A stretch of 64,000 bases of DNA from positions 62,001 through 126,000 of the forward strand of contig CANFJL010000003.1 of NCBI GenBank assembly GCA_947447525.1. Direction: 5' to 3'. Below the pieces are notes generated by a model that did not search any database, was not told the origin of the DNA, and saw nothing but the letters and a program-made list of their open reading frames with translations. Position numbers and translations under genes: made by a program. Shown here in pieces: positions 1-9,795 of this stretch. This stretch comes from Flavobacteriales bacterium (lineage in GTDB: Bacteria; Bacteroidota; Bacteroidia; Flavobacteriales_D; Crocinitomicaceae). Positions within the stretch are counted from its first letter, which is position 1. Every line of letters begins with the position of its first letter.

Positions 1-2
1 GC

Positions 3-980
3 ATTGAATTGGATTTGCGTTGGGTGCCTAGTTTCACAAGAGGTACTGCTGTTGATTTGGTATATGGAAAAACATCCTTGGCACAGCAATCAACTGACAC
101 CATTAGTATTTACCCCTTGAAAAGTTTGTTTTCAGCAGATCGAACCCACACTGGATTATTTAGGATAAATCAACAGGTTAATCGCTTTCATTCTACGTTT
201 ACGGCAAGTTTTCGTTTCCTGGATGCAAAGGCTGATATGGCAAGTATGGGAGTGTTGCAACCAAATAACTTACGTGTAGAATTGCAATCAAAACATAAAA
301 TCACATCTGGAACACAGATTGGATTTACTTATCGTACAGATCAAAATAATGTCAATCGAATGCTCGATACAACGAAACAAGTGGACATGTATGGATTCAA
401 TGCAAATACAGTACTAATGGACAAAATACAATTGAGTAGTCAAATAAGTTATTTGAATCAACGATACAGACAGCCTCTTGTATTCAATCAAGCTATGAAT
501 TACATGGCCGTAATTTCAGCAAACGGAAATTATGCTGTTTTAGGTTTGAAGCAAAATACAGGTATTCAAGCAGATTTCTATAAAATCACCTCGAAATTGG
601 GATTAACCAACTTAACACATGTGGCTATTGACCAACAAACCAAGTTTTACTCTGGTAAAAACACGTTTACATTAGCTTATTTTGAGAGTAAGATGCCTGG
701 TGTTTTAGAAAATTCTCAAACATGGTTGGTTCAGGATGCCGCTCAAATCAAATTCAATCGAATGGACTTTTCAGCCGGTATGAAAGTGGCAAAAAGTACG
801 ATATATGGGAAGCAAATTGGAGGATTTGTTGGAATTCTTTTTCAATGGACAAAACAATTAAGCTTAATGACCAGAATGGAAAAATTAATCCTAGGTGATT
901 TTTATAATTCATATGATCCAATTCGGTTTGCTCAGTTCCCCTTCTACATTCAAACAAGTATCAATTATCAATTCAAATAA
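3..980 (+). CDS. C-terminal part of an outer-membrane beta-barrel-like protein (5' partial)
   Basis: The frame is open to the left window edge, so the true start lies outside; the first in-window start-like codon is a TTG at 9 and is probably internal. The 323 visible residues are rich in alternating hydrophobic/polar segments with many Tyr, Phe and Gln, and end in a short strand finishing in Phe-Lys, as expected of an outer-membrane barrel. No family could be named. The stop is one base before the next ATG (982), so it heads or continues an operon running to the giant Rhs-type gene. An outer-membrane anchor or export role for the neighbouring YD-repeat proteins is inference from position only. 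Confidence 0.6.
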   Translation: MELDLRWVPSFTRGTAVDLVYGKTSLAQQSTDTISIYPLKSLFSADRTHTGLFRINQQVNRFHSTFTASFRFLDAKADMASMGVLQPNNLRVELQSKHKITSGTQIGFTYRTDQNNVNRMLDTTKQVDMYGFNANTVLMDKIQLSSQISYLNQRYRQPLVFNQAMNYMAVISANGNYAVLGLKQNTGIQADFYKITSKLGLTNLTHVAIDQQTKFYSGKNTFTLAYFESKMPGVLENSQTWLVQDAAQIKFNRMDFSAGMKVAKSTIYGKQIGGFVGILFQWTKQLSLMTRMEKLILGDFYNSYDPIRFAQFPFYIQTSINYQFK

Positions 981-981
981 G

Positions 982-1710
982 ATGAAGTATCTTTTGTTTT
1001 TTATATCATATTTTATTGTTAACCATGGGTTTTCGCAGGAAAGTATCTTACTAAATACTCCTTTTGATGTTGACACAATCTATACCCATCATCCTTTGTT
1101 AACATGGTCGATATGGGGAAGTCTACCTATAAACAACGAACGTGAGTTTTATCAAATAACAATTGTCGAATTACAGAATAACCAAGACGCGGCTTCAGGC
1201 GTGATGGTAAATACGCCCTTACTTCATCTTGATCATCTGTCCCAGAATCAGTTGTTTTATCCCTATGATGCACCTGAATTACAAGATGGTAAGCGATATG
1301 GCTGGCAACTTCAAAAAATCATGAATAATACAGTTGTCTGTTCTTCTGAGGCATGGGAATTTATTTTAGGTATTCCTCCAGTGATAACCCCGATATATTA
1401 CCGAATGAAATTGGTGCAAGATGGAGTGCAATGCCTCGCTCAAGGAGGTAAATTTTACTTTGAATTTGCGGAGGCATACAATTCTGAGGAATTGAAATAT
1501 ACTTTGTTAGATGCGGAGAATAAGGTGGTGAATGCACAAGTTAAGTTCAATCAAGAAACGGGAGCGCTTGCGCAACAAATGAATGTAAAGCGAACAGGAT
1601 ACAATCAATACGAATTGAATTTTGGAACGGGTATTCTTATTGGTGCCTATAAACTTATCGTTTGGGACACAAAGAAAAGAAAATTTGAATTAAGTTTTTT
1701 AGTTAACTAA
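982..1710 (+). CDS. Exported protein of unknown function in the Rhs-type operon
   Basis: The ATG at 982 is chosen because it directly precedes a clear signal peptide (about 19 residues, ending near Phe-Ser-Gln) and lies one base after the upstream stop; longer extensions only overlap the barrel gene. The mature part of about 220 residues begins with a fibronectin-III-like stretch (a 'hPLLTW' type strand, residues 25-35, and a WQLQ strand near 110). This kind of module is often found in Bacteroidota surface proteins; I cannot name the family. The gene is separated from the next by one base, implying one transcript. An accessory role in export or assembly of the YD-repeat proteins is inference. 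Confidence 0.7.
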   Translation: MKYLLFFISYFIVNHGFSQESILLNTPFDVDTIYTHHPLLTWSIWGSLPINNEREFYQITIVELQNNQDAASGVMVNTPLLHLDHLSQNQLFYPYDAPELQDGKRYGWQLQKIMNNTVVCSSEAWEFILGIPPVITPIYYRMKLVQDGVQCLAQGGKFYFEFAEAYNSEELKYTLLDAENKVVNAQVKFNQETGALAQQMNVKRTGYNQYELNFGTGILIGAYKLIVWDTKKRKFELSFLVN

Positions 1711-1711
1711 G

Positions 1712-2320
1712 ATGATTGTATACATGTTTTATTTTCTTTTTTCATCATTATTTTTAAGTAGTACTTGGAAAGTAGACTTTGCAGAATATAAACATATTTA
1801 CAATGAGCATTTACAACACTTTATTCGGCAAGAAAAAAGTGGAAAGTTATGGATGAATGTGAATATATTTCCTCGTACCAATAAAATTGTCGATTTGGCC
1901 TTGCAAGGTGAACTCGAAGATGCATATACATTACAAAATCTGAAAGAAAAGGAACTTTATTTCAAGTTGGAATTATCTTGTCCAAGAACCGGAATGACTG
2001 AGTTTTTGAATTTGGAAAGTGAACAGACAACTTTCAGTGAACGGGTTGAATATTATCATTTTTATTTTAGCTCGGATATTAAAATTGAATTAGATGGTAA
2101 AGTAATTCCATTGTCAGAATTTGAATTTGAAAGGCTTTTCAATTTAAGTCCAAAAGGAAATTTCTACGGAATAATCCCATTGAAAAAGAATTCAAAAAAA
2201 TTACAAATCACCATTTCCGACAAACTATACGATCATGATATGTCTGTGTTTGTGTTTGACTTGACGGATATTAAAAAGTTACCAAAATTGAAAAAAATTC
2301 ATAATCCAGGAAAAAATTAA
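1712..2320 (+). CDS. Small exported hypothetical protein
   Basis: This 202-residue protein starts with a hydrophobic segment (residues 1-18) that could be a signal peptide or anchor, followed by a charged, mostly beta-predicted body with several Glu/Lys-rich strands. I do not recognise a family and see no catalytic motif. It lies one base after the previous gene and one base before the 1898-residue gene, so it belongs to the same operon. Its conserved-looking position between a barrel-type gene and the giant YD-repeat genes suggests a helper, but nothing in the sequence proves this. Confidence 0.65.
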   Translation: MIVYMFYFLFSSLFLSSTWKVDFAEYKHIYNEHLQHFIRQEKSGKLWMNVNIFPRTNKIVDLALQGELEDAYTLQNLKEKELYFKLELSCPRTGMTEFLNLESEQTTFSERVEYYHFYFSSDIKIELDGKVIPLSEFEFERLFNLSPKGNFYGIIPLKKNSKKLQITISDKLYDHDMSVFVFDLTDIKKLPKLKKIHNPGKN

Positions 2321-2321
2321 T

Positions 2322-5300
2322 ATGATTACTAAAATAAAAGAATTCAGAACTATTCAATTCGGCCCATTAATGATGGCGCTTTTGATGTTTTTTGAATCAA
2401 CGGCAGGCAATTTACATTTAATCGCTAAAAAACCAATTTTTTATGCTCATCATTCTAATAAGGTTTCTTATGATGAACAAGTCATTTTTTCTGATCCAGA
2501 TCTTTTAAATATTGTTTCTGAACCAAATCTTACAAACCCACAAACAGGAGGTCCAGACCAACCAGAGGTACAAAGTTTCACGCCAATAGGAATCACTGAT
2601 ATGGTTGACCCTTTTACTGGTGATTTTTCCTATAATATTCCAATTATGGATGTAGATGGATATCCAATTAACTTGGCATATAATGGTGGGACAAATATGG
2701 ATCAAGAAGCCACTTGGGTTGGTTTGGGTTGGAATTTGAATCCAGGGGTAATGAATCGCTCACTAAGAGGTTTGCCAGATGATTTCAATGGTACGGACTC
2801 TATGAAAACTGAAATGAATCAAAAAAAGAATTGGAATGTGGGCGTTGGATTTGGTATGGATTACGAGTTATTGGGTTTTAATACTACAGGAAGTTCACAA
2901 ACAAGTATTGACACTACACATCTAGGAACATTATCAGCCAATTTCAGTATCGATTACGACAATTTTGCAGGTTACAGTTCCTCGTTAGGTGCGAATCGTA
3001 ATTTTCTATTTGCGAACGCCGCCAAGAAAATATCTATCAATGCAAATTTAGGATTTTCGGGAAGTAGTTCGTCAGGCGCATCCTTGTCACCTTCTATTGG
3101 TTTTTCAACAGGAAATAGCCCGAATTCTTCAGGTGCTACTAGAAAAATGAATATAGGATCTACTTTGAATTCACGTCAAGGTTTATCAGCAAAGGCTGGA
3201 TACACGAAAAATCAAATTAATAAGAAAAATCAAAGTCAAAAAGAAGGAGATGCATTGAAAGAAGCATCGAAGATTAATGCTACTTACATCAATGCGTCTT
3301 CATATAACATTGGTAATATTTCCTTTTCCCCAAAGATTGGAATGCCGATCAATATGTTTTCAAGTTCATTCAGCTTTAAATGGGGTGGCGATATTGCTAC
3401 TTTTGACCCATCATTTGATATTCACGCAAATTACTCCGCCAGTTGGTTAAAATACAAAACAATAAGTTCTCCTGCCTTCGGATATAATCATTTAGGAGAA
3501 GGACAACATAACGATAAAGCGGTTTTGGATTTTACTAGAGAAAATGATGGCGCTATTACAAAAAATACACCTGCTTTAGCGATTCCAAGTTTGACTTATG
3601 ATGTGTTTTCTGCTTCTGGACATGGTATCGGAGGAAGTTATCGTCCAAAAAGATCTGAAATCGGTTATGTTTTTGATCCCAAACAACATACAGTGTCGAA
3701 TTCCACGGATGTTGATTTTGAAACGAACGTGGGATTAATCTATAAGTTGGGCACTGATATTAATGTCAATTGCATGTATAACAAATCCGGTATTTGGAAG
3801 GATTTTCAAAATCAGGTGATTGATTCATTAGGCTTTTCTCAAAATAGAATCGTTTACCAAGAAGCAAATGAATTATCTGTAGAGGATGAAGAAAATCATT
3901 TTTCTGATATCGGAGCCGAAAAAGCAATCTTATTTAAATACTCTTCATACCAAGGAATTAGAAAAAAATTACTAACCGAGGATAATCATTTGCTTGATCT
4001 TAAAGATTTTAAAACACCAATTCAAATAAAGCGAAATCAGCTTTCAAATACACTTTCGAATGAAGAATTAAAACAAGGAGTGGGGATTGAAGAAATGCAG
4101 GTTAACAATTATGCCTATTCAAGGCCAGAATTAGCGCATCATGTCGGACAATTTTCGGTTTTGAATACAGAGGGTTCACGATATGTTTATGGCATTGCTG
4201 CCTATAACCATTTTCAGAGTAATGTCTCATTTTCTGTAGGCAACTTTGATTCGAATAATCAAACTTATGTTGATGATACAAAAGGAATGGTTAAGTATGA
4301 AGTTGGAATTGACGATTCTTTCAATAATATCAAAGGAACAGAAAATTATTACAATAAGGAAACAACACCGGCATACGCACATTCCTATTTATTAACGACC
4401 ATTTTGAATGCAGATTATGTTGATGCTGATATGATCCAAGGACCAAGCTCTGGTGATTTAGGGGGTTATTTGAAATTTGACTACAATAAAGAAGATAACT
4501 ATCAATGGAGAACACCTATTTCAGGTTCAGGATTTGCAGATTACGATGAAGGATTCCAAACAGATGATAAAGATGATAAGGGACATTATACATATGGAGA
4601 GAAAGAATTATGGTACTTAAAATCGATTCGTTCAAAGAATCATATTGCCATTTTTCACACCTCACAAAGAGCAGATGGAAACGGAGTCAATTCAGATGGA
4701 TCCATTGAAACGTCAGGAGCAAAAATGATGAAATTAGATAGTATTTCACTCTATTCTTTGCCCGATTATTTGGCAAATCATTCAAATGCCACACCAATTA
4801 AAGTGGCTCACTTTGATTATGACTACAGTTTATGTAAGAATTTCCCATTAAACTCAAATAATTCAACAACAAACAACGGTAAACTGACACTCAAAAAGGT
4901 GTTTTTCACTTATGAAAAGTCTCATAAGGGACGCTTTATCCCATATCGTTTCAACTATGATTATAATCCCAGTTATCATTCCAAAAGTGTCGATCGATGG
5001 GGTGTATACAAACCTTATCCAAATTATACGGGAGTTGTACAGGATGATCCTTTGAGACCAAGTGACTTTCCCTATGTTGATTTTAACAAATCAGCCGTTG
5101 ATTTATATGCATCGGCATGGAACCTAACGGATATTTCACTTCCATCTGGAGGAAAAATTGAAGTTCAATACGAATCGGATGATTATGCTCATGTTCAGCA
5201 TAAAAGAGCAAATCAAATGTTTAAAATAATTGGAGTAGAAAATGAAAATGGAGTTACGTCATCAGGTGACGAAGATTTAAGTGAGTTAATATCACCTAAT

Positions 5301-8018
5301 ATTCCAAATGCAAAAATATATTTTGAATTACTTCCAAATGAAAATGGGGGCTATTATTCAAATATTTCCGATTACATGCCGGAAGATTCACTCATTTACT
5401 TTAGGGCGTTAATGAAATTTCATGAAGGAAGATATGATTTTGTTCCTGGTTATGCCGAAATTAAAGAAATGTCGATTTCAACTTTAAATGGAAATCCCGT
5501 GGGTGTATTAGAGTTTAAACCTGCAAAATTGAAGGATAATGGTTTTGAAATTTATAATCCGATTGCTGTTGCAGGAATTCAGTTCGGTCGAATGCATTTG
5601 ACGAAATTCATTCCGCCCTCTAATACTTTTGGTGATGCGAACGAATTAAATGGTTTGGGAGATATGGCAAATTCTATTTTAGGTTCAGTAACATCACTTA
5701 CAGAATATTTTACAGGTCCAAATGGTATGTTGTGGGCGGAAGAAATTGGGACAAATTTGAGAATTGAAAAATCTTGGATACGATTGCAGAACCCAAATCA
5801 AAAAAAGCTTGGAGGTGGATATAGAGTGAAACAAGTTAAAATTTTTGATTCTTGGGATACTCTTACAAACAACCAGATGGATGCATTTAGTTATGGGCAG
5901 GAGTATTCATACACCGATAGTGAGGGGAATTCAAGTGGGGTGGCTGCTTATGAACCTCAAGCAGGTGGAGATGAAAATCCATTTCAACAACCTGTATATT
6001 TCTCTAAACGGCATGTGTTAGCCCCGGATGAAAGGAATTATCAAATTAAACCTTACGGTGAACAATTTTTTCCAACTGCTCAGGTTGGGTATGCTTCTGT
6101 TGCGATTCGCAACCTACAGCACTCTAATGTTTCTCGAACAGCAACAGGCAAAGTGGTGCACGAATTTTACACTGCAAGAGTGTTTCCAACAATTGTAAGG
6201 AAAACTGAATTAAATCCAAATCCAAATAGAATTAATATCCCCTTATATTTCTTCAATTACTGTGTAGATCAAATAGTTGCATCGCAAGGATTTGTGGTTG
6301 AAACAAATGACATGCACGGTAAGCCGAAAGGGGAATATATCTACGGAGAAAATCAGACCACACCTCAATCATCCGTAGAATATAAATACAAATCAGAATC
6401 AATCACTTATGATGGGAAATTAGTCAAACATTTAGTGAATAAAGTGACTACCGTATCAAAAAATGGAGAAGTCAAAAACAATAGTAGAATAGGTCTGCAA
6501 TATGACGCTGTTGCAGATTTTCGTAAAAGTTTATCACAAACCATAAATGGTGGTATACAATTCAATACAAATTTTGCTGCACCCGGAATTATTTTACCTA
6601 ATGGTTTTTTACAATTTAAATATGAGAGAACGGCAATGCGCAGTGCTACTTTTACCAAGGTTATTGAGCGATTTGGACTTCTAGACACTACGATTGCAAT
6701 TGACGATAAATCAATTGTTCGAACGGAGAATTTAGCCTATGATTCGGAGACAGGAGCCGTAATTTTAACCAAAACTCAGACCGATTTCAATGATGCAGTT
6801 TACAATCTTACTATTCCTGCTCATTGGTATTACGATCGAATGGGGCAAGCATATAAGAATGTAGATCAGGAAATTAAATCTGCCTTTTTCATCAACTCAG
6901 GATCCTTAGCAATGAACAATCCATCATTTATTAATGGAGATGAGCTGATACTAACAGATTTGTCAGGTAACCAAAACGTGGTTTGGGTCACAGATTCTAA
7001 TATAAATGGAATCAAACTACAGAATAAGGATGGTTCTTTTGTTAATGGTAACTATGCTGAAATAAGAGTTATTCGTTCTGGAAGACGAAATGTGCAAATG
7101 ACCCCAATTGGAAACATTACACTTCGTTCAAATCCATTAGCTTCTTTTTCTTTGAATTTGTATGACAAAGTTCTTCAGGCTTCCGCTGTTGAGTTTAGTG
7201 AAGATTGGCGAACATTCTGTGATTGTTTTTCTGGAAATGACTCGACCCATTTAACATCTAATCCATATGTCAGAGGTACAAAAGGAACTTGGAGACCATT
7301 AACTTCTTATGTTCATTTATCGGATAGGACACAAACCTTTATGAATCAAAATTCTAATATTCGTGATGATGGTTTTATGTCATCGTTTAAGCCATTCTAT
7401 CAAATGGAAAACCAAGAATGGAACATCAATAAGCAAAATTGGACCTTTACATCCAAAGTCAGCGAGTTTAGTCCTTTTGGTCAAGCACTTGAAACGGTTG
7501 ACCCTTTGAATCGATATTCTTCTTCTTTGTTTGGTTACAACCAGACCTTAGCAACTGCTATTGCAATGAATGCTCGCTACAGACAAATTGGATTTGATGG
7601 TTTTGAAGATTATGCCTTCCAAAATTGTTCAGATAATCATTTTAGAATGGCTGAAACTCATATGAATAAATTGTCTAATCAAGCCCATACCGGAAAATAT
7701 TCTATAAAAGTTTCGGCATCTGATAACGTTGTATTGACTAAAATCATCGAAACTGGTTGTGAGGTGAATAGTTGTAATCTTTTGAAACAAGACAGTTTTG
7801 TCACTAATTCAAATGGAACGACCACACAAACGATTCGCTTTTCAAATGGTCAAGCACCATATCAAATGGATATTCAAGTTTTAAATGGTCTACCCAACTA
7901 TTTGCTAAACCAGGATGGAAATGGAATCATTATCGAAAATGCCACATCTCCATACACAATTAGTATTAAAGTAATCGACCAGTTTGGATGTACACAAACT
8001 TTCCTAGTAATTCGATAA
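2322..8018 (+). CDS. Giant Rhs/YD-repeat family shell protein (1898 aa)
   Basis: The protein has an N-terminal hydrophobic segment (residues 10-30) and, near residues 85-155, the motif MVDPFTGDFSYNIP followed by LAYNGG and WVGLGWNLNPG, which is typical of the start of large Rhs/SpvB-like proteins in Bacteroidota. A long middle part is beta-rich with many aromatic residues and contains sections such as DISLPSGGKIEVQYESDDYAHVQ (about residues 942-965) that are characteristic of these shells. The end carries a short PKD-like strand-rich module. No toxin domain or T9SS sorting signal is seen. The following gene holds sequence that normally continues this kind of protein, so this is probably the first half of a split shell. 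It presumably acts at the surface or is exported; substrate is unknown. Confidence 0.8.
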   Translation: MITKIKEFRTIQFGPLMMALLMFFESTAGNLHLIAKKPIFYAHHSNKVSYDEQVIFSDPDLLNIVSEPNLTNPQTGGPDQPEVQSFTPIGITDMVDPFTGDFSYNIPIMDVDGYPINLAYNGGTNMDQEATWVGLGWNLNPGVMNRSLRGLPDDFNGTDSMKTEMNQKKNWNVGVGFGMDYELLGFNTTGSSQTSIDTTHLGTLSANFSIDYDNFAGYSSSLGANRNFLFANAAKKISINANLGFSGSSSSGASLSPSIGFSTGNSPNSSGATRKMNIGSTLNSRQGLSAKAGYTKNQINKKNQSQKEGDALKEASKINATYINASSYNIGNISFSPKIGMPINMFSSSFSFKWGGDIATFDPSFDIHANYSASWLKYKTISSPAFGYNHLGEGQHNDKAVLDFTRENDGAITKNTPALAIPSLTYDVFSASGHGIGGSYRPKRSEIGYVFDPKQHTVSNSTDVDFETNVGLIYKLGTDINVNCMYNKSGIWKDFQNQVIDSLGFSQNRIVYQEANELSVEDEENHFSDIGAEKAILFKYSSYQGIRKKLLTEDNHLLDLKDFKTPIQIKRNQLSNTLSNEELKQGVGIEEMQVNNYAYSRPELAHHVGQFSVLNTEGSRYVYGIAAYNHFQSNVSFSVGNFDSNNQTYVDDTKGMVKYEVGIDDSFNNIKGTENYYNKETTPAYAHSYLLTTILNADYVDADMIQGPSSGDLGGYLKFDYNKEDNYQWRTPISGSGFADYDEGFQTDDKDDKGHYTYGEKELWYLKSIRSKNHIAIFHTSQRADGNGVNSDGSIETSGAKMMKLDSISLYSLPDYLANHSNATPIKVAHFDYDYSLCKNFPLNSNNSTTNNGKLTLKKVFFTYEKSHKGRFIPYRFNYDYNPSYHSKSVDRWGVYKPYPNYTGVVQDDPLRPSDFPYVDFNKSAVDLYASAWNLTDISLPSGGKIEVQYESDDYAHVQHKRANQMFKIIGVENENGVTSSGDEDLSELISPNIPNAKIYFELLPNENGGYYSNISDYMPEDSLIYFRALMKFHEGRYDFVPGYAEIKEMSISTLNGNPVGVLEFKPAKLKDNGFEIYNPIAVAGIQFGRMHLTKFIPPSNTFGDANELNGLGDMANSILGSVTSLTEYFTGPNGMLWAEEIGTNLRIEKSWIRLQNPNQKKLGGGYRVKQVKIFDSWDTLTNNQMDAFSYGQEYSYTDSEGNSSGVAAYEPQAGGDENPFQQPVYFSKRHVLAPDERNYQIKPYGEQFFPTAQVGYASVAIRNLQHSNVSRTATGKVVHEFYTARVFPTIVRKTELNPNPNRINIPLYFFNYCVDQIVASQGFVVETNDMHGKPKGEYIYGENQTTPQSSVEYKYKSESITYDGKLVKHLVNKVTTVSKNGEVKNNSRIGLQYDAVADFRKSLSQTINGGIQFNTNFAAPGIILPNGFLQFKYERTAMRSATFTKVIERFGLLDTTIAIDDKSIVRTENLAYDSETGAVILTKTQTDFNDAVYNLTIPAHWYYDRMGQAYKNVDQEIKSAFFINSGSLAMNNPSFINGDELILTDLSGNQNVVWVTDSNINGIKLQNKDGSFVNGNYAEIRVIRSGRRNVQMTPIGNITLRSNPLASFSLNLYDKVLQASAVEFSEDWRTFCDCFSGNDSTHLTSNPYVRGTKGTWRPLTSYVHLSDRTQTFMNQNSNIRDDGFMSSFKPFYQMENQEWNINKQNWTFTSKVSEFSPFGQALETVDPLNRYSSSLFGYNQTLATAIAMNARYRQIGFDGFEDYAFQNCSDNHFRMAETHMNKLSNQAHTGKYSIKVSASDNVVLTKIIETGCEVNSCNLLKQDSFVTNSNGTTTQTIRFSNGQAPYQMDIQVLNGLPNYLLNQDGNGIIIENATSPYTISIKVIDQFGCTQTFLVIR

Positions 8019-8022
8019 ACCT

Positions 8023-8988
8023 ATGAAACAACTTTTTATCTCTCTCAATATGATTTTTGCGTTTTCGGCCTATTCATTTATGGATACGACGTTAGTTCAA
8101 ATTACGAACCAGCAAAATAACTCATGCGAATCTGCATTCAGACTTTGTCAAAACGTATATCAACCTTTTAATTTTCAAAATTCTAAAGACAATGAGCTGT
8201 CTTGTCAGACGCCAAAATTGTTTTATCGATTTCAAATGAATAATGCATCCATGGTCAAAATAAAATTGCTCCAAACGAGCGGCACCTACGTTTTGTATGG
8301 ACCATTTAACAATGATTTATTAATGAATTGTGAAGCTATTTATCAATATTCTGCCAGTTCAGTAAATGGTTTGCTCAATGCTGGAATCAACACTTCGGTA
8401 AATGTGTATAGTGGATTTTATGTGTTACAAATAAAAAGTGCTTTATGTTCTGGTAAAGTTGAACTTAGAATGAATCAGGAGTATCTAACCTGTTCTGAAG
8501 AAATTGCATGTTCAGATTGTGTCAGTTCATTTTCTCCAATGCCAGGGAAATATGTTGTTTCTACCTGGGTGAAAGAAAACAATGCTTCTCAATCAACTAA
8601 AAATTACACAAAACCCTATTTAAGGATTTCATTTGCTGGTGCCGCCAATACATATAACCTAATCCCAACTGGGAAAATCATTGATGGTTGGCAAAAAATT
8701 GATTCCATCATCTCCATTCCATCAAATGCCACAAGCATTAGTATTGCTCTAAAGGTGACTTCAGGAGATGCTTATTTTGATGACATCCGCTTTTTTCCAA
8801 TCGATGGTTCCATGATGAGTTATGTCTATGACCCACTAAATCTTAGATTGATGGCCGAATTAGATGAGCGAAATTTCGCCACTCTATATGAGTATGACGA
8901 GGAAGGCAAATTAATCCGAATCAAAAAGGAAACAGAAAAAGGTGTGATGACAATACAGGAAAATAGAGATAATATCTTAAAGCATTAA
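8023..8988 (+). CDS. Exported protein with Rhs-shell C-terminal segment
   Basis: A signal peptide covers residues 1-18. Residues 25-165 form a Cys-containing adhesin-like module. From about residue 180 comes a carbohydrate-binding-like beta-sandwich (PGKYVVSTWVKE, then GWQKIDS, then DAYFDDIRFFP), followed by a YD-type segment, SYVYDPLNLRLMAELDE and LYEYDEEGKLIRIKKETEKG. From family knowledge, this order is normally the C-terminus of one large Bacteroidota Rhs-like protein, directly continuing the type of sequence in the gene upstream. Here it is a separate gene four bases downstream with its own signal peptide. The split could be a fission with a new function or decay of a longer gene; the clean signal peptide favours a functional separate product. 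Confidence 0.75.
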   Translation: MKQLFISLNMIFAFSAYSFMDTTLVQITNQQNNSCESAFRLCQNVYQPFNFQNSKDNELSCQTPKLFYRFQMNNASMVKIKLLQTSGTYVLYGPFNNDLLMNCEAIYQYSASSVNGLLNAGINTSVNVYSGFYVLQIKSALCSGKVELRMNQEYLTCSEEIACSDCVSSFSPMPGKYVVSTWVKENNASQSTKNYTKPYLRISFAGAANTYNLIPTGKIIDGWQKIDSIISIPSNATSISIALKVTSGDAYFDDIRFFPIDGSMMSYVYDPLNLRLMAELDERNFATLYEYDEEGKLIRIKKETEKGVMTIQENRDNILKH

Positions 8989-8989
8989 T

Positions 8990-9724
8990 ATGAAAATAGT
9001 TAATTCCATTATTTGTGTTTTTGTTCCCTTTTACATGTTGTCTCAATGGTCCAACATGTCAAGAGAAGAATACGGAAATCTTATTCATGAAATGGACCAA
9101 AAAATGGCCTACTCAGAGAGTATTAGTTACCTGGCAAAGCAATCATTTTTTAAAAGTGCGGATAGTAAGGATACCTTGAATACCATGACCTTTGGTTTCC
9201 ACTATCAGAGTGAACTTGACATTTTAAACATGTATCAATTTAACACTCTTTTAGTACAGGATTCATTAGTCAGTGTACGTATTGATTCAACAGATCATAT
9301 GGTGATCATTCAAGAGCCAAATCTCGAATTAATGAAGATGAATCCAAGTCGAAATTTTTCAGAATTCTATAAAAGTGGCGCTCAAGTGCAAAAATTAAAA
9401 ACGGGTAATGAAACATTATACAAAATCCAATTTGATACCCTAGCCATGTATAGTACAATGAAAATGTGGGTGAATTTGAAGGGTGAGATCACGAAATATT
9501 CATTAGTTGCTGGCAGGCCAATGCTTGATGGCGACTCAGAAGAAGATCAATTTATTTATCCCAGAATGGATGTTTCCTTATTTCGTATCAAAATAGGGAA
9601 AGAGGTTAGTTCGATTGGCCTGATAAAACCCAGTTTTTTCTTTACAGATAATACTTATTCAACTTTAAAGGAGGGATTTGGAGATTTTGAATTATGGGAC
9701 ACTAGAACATTAAATAAAGATTGA
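8990..9724 (+). CDS. Exported hypothetical protein, possibly LolA-like
   Basis: The 244-residue product begins with a signal peptide (residues 1-19). The body is beta-rich with a periodic pattern and a central segment of the type 'YKIQFDT...MKMWVNLKGEITKYSL' (about residues 145-170) reminiscent of the open-barrel fold of LolA/outer-membrane lipoprotein-sorting proteins. This resemblance is weak and rests on pattern only. It lies one base after the 321-aa gene and 71 bases before the 3791-aa gene. A chaperone-like role for the exported giant proteins is speculation. Confidence 0.65.
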   Translation: MKIVNSIICVFVPFYMLSQWSNMSREEYGNLIHEMDQKMAYSESISYLAKQSFFKSADSKDTLNTMTFGFHYQSELDILNMYQFNTLLVQDSLVSVRIDSTDHMVIIQEPNLELMKMNPSRNFSEFYKSGAQVQKLKTGNETLYKIQFDTLAMYSTMKMWVNLKGEITKYSLVAGRPMLDGDSEEDQFIYPRMDVSLFRIKIGKEVSSIGLIKPSFFFTDNTYSTLKEGFGDFELWDTRTLNKD

Positions 9725-9795
9725 AATAAAGGATTCAATCAGCCTTATTTGATCATTCAAAAGAAGGGAATTGAAATCGTTGAAAAATAAAAAAA

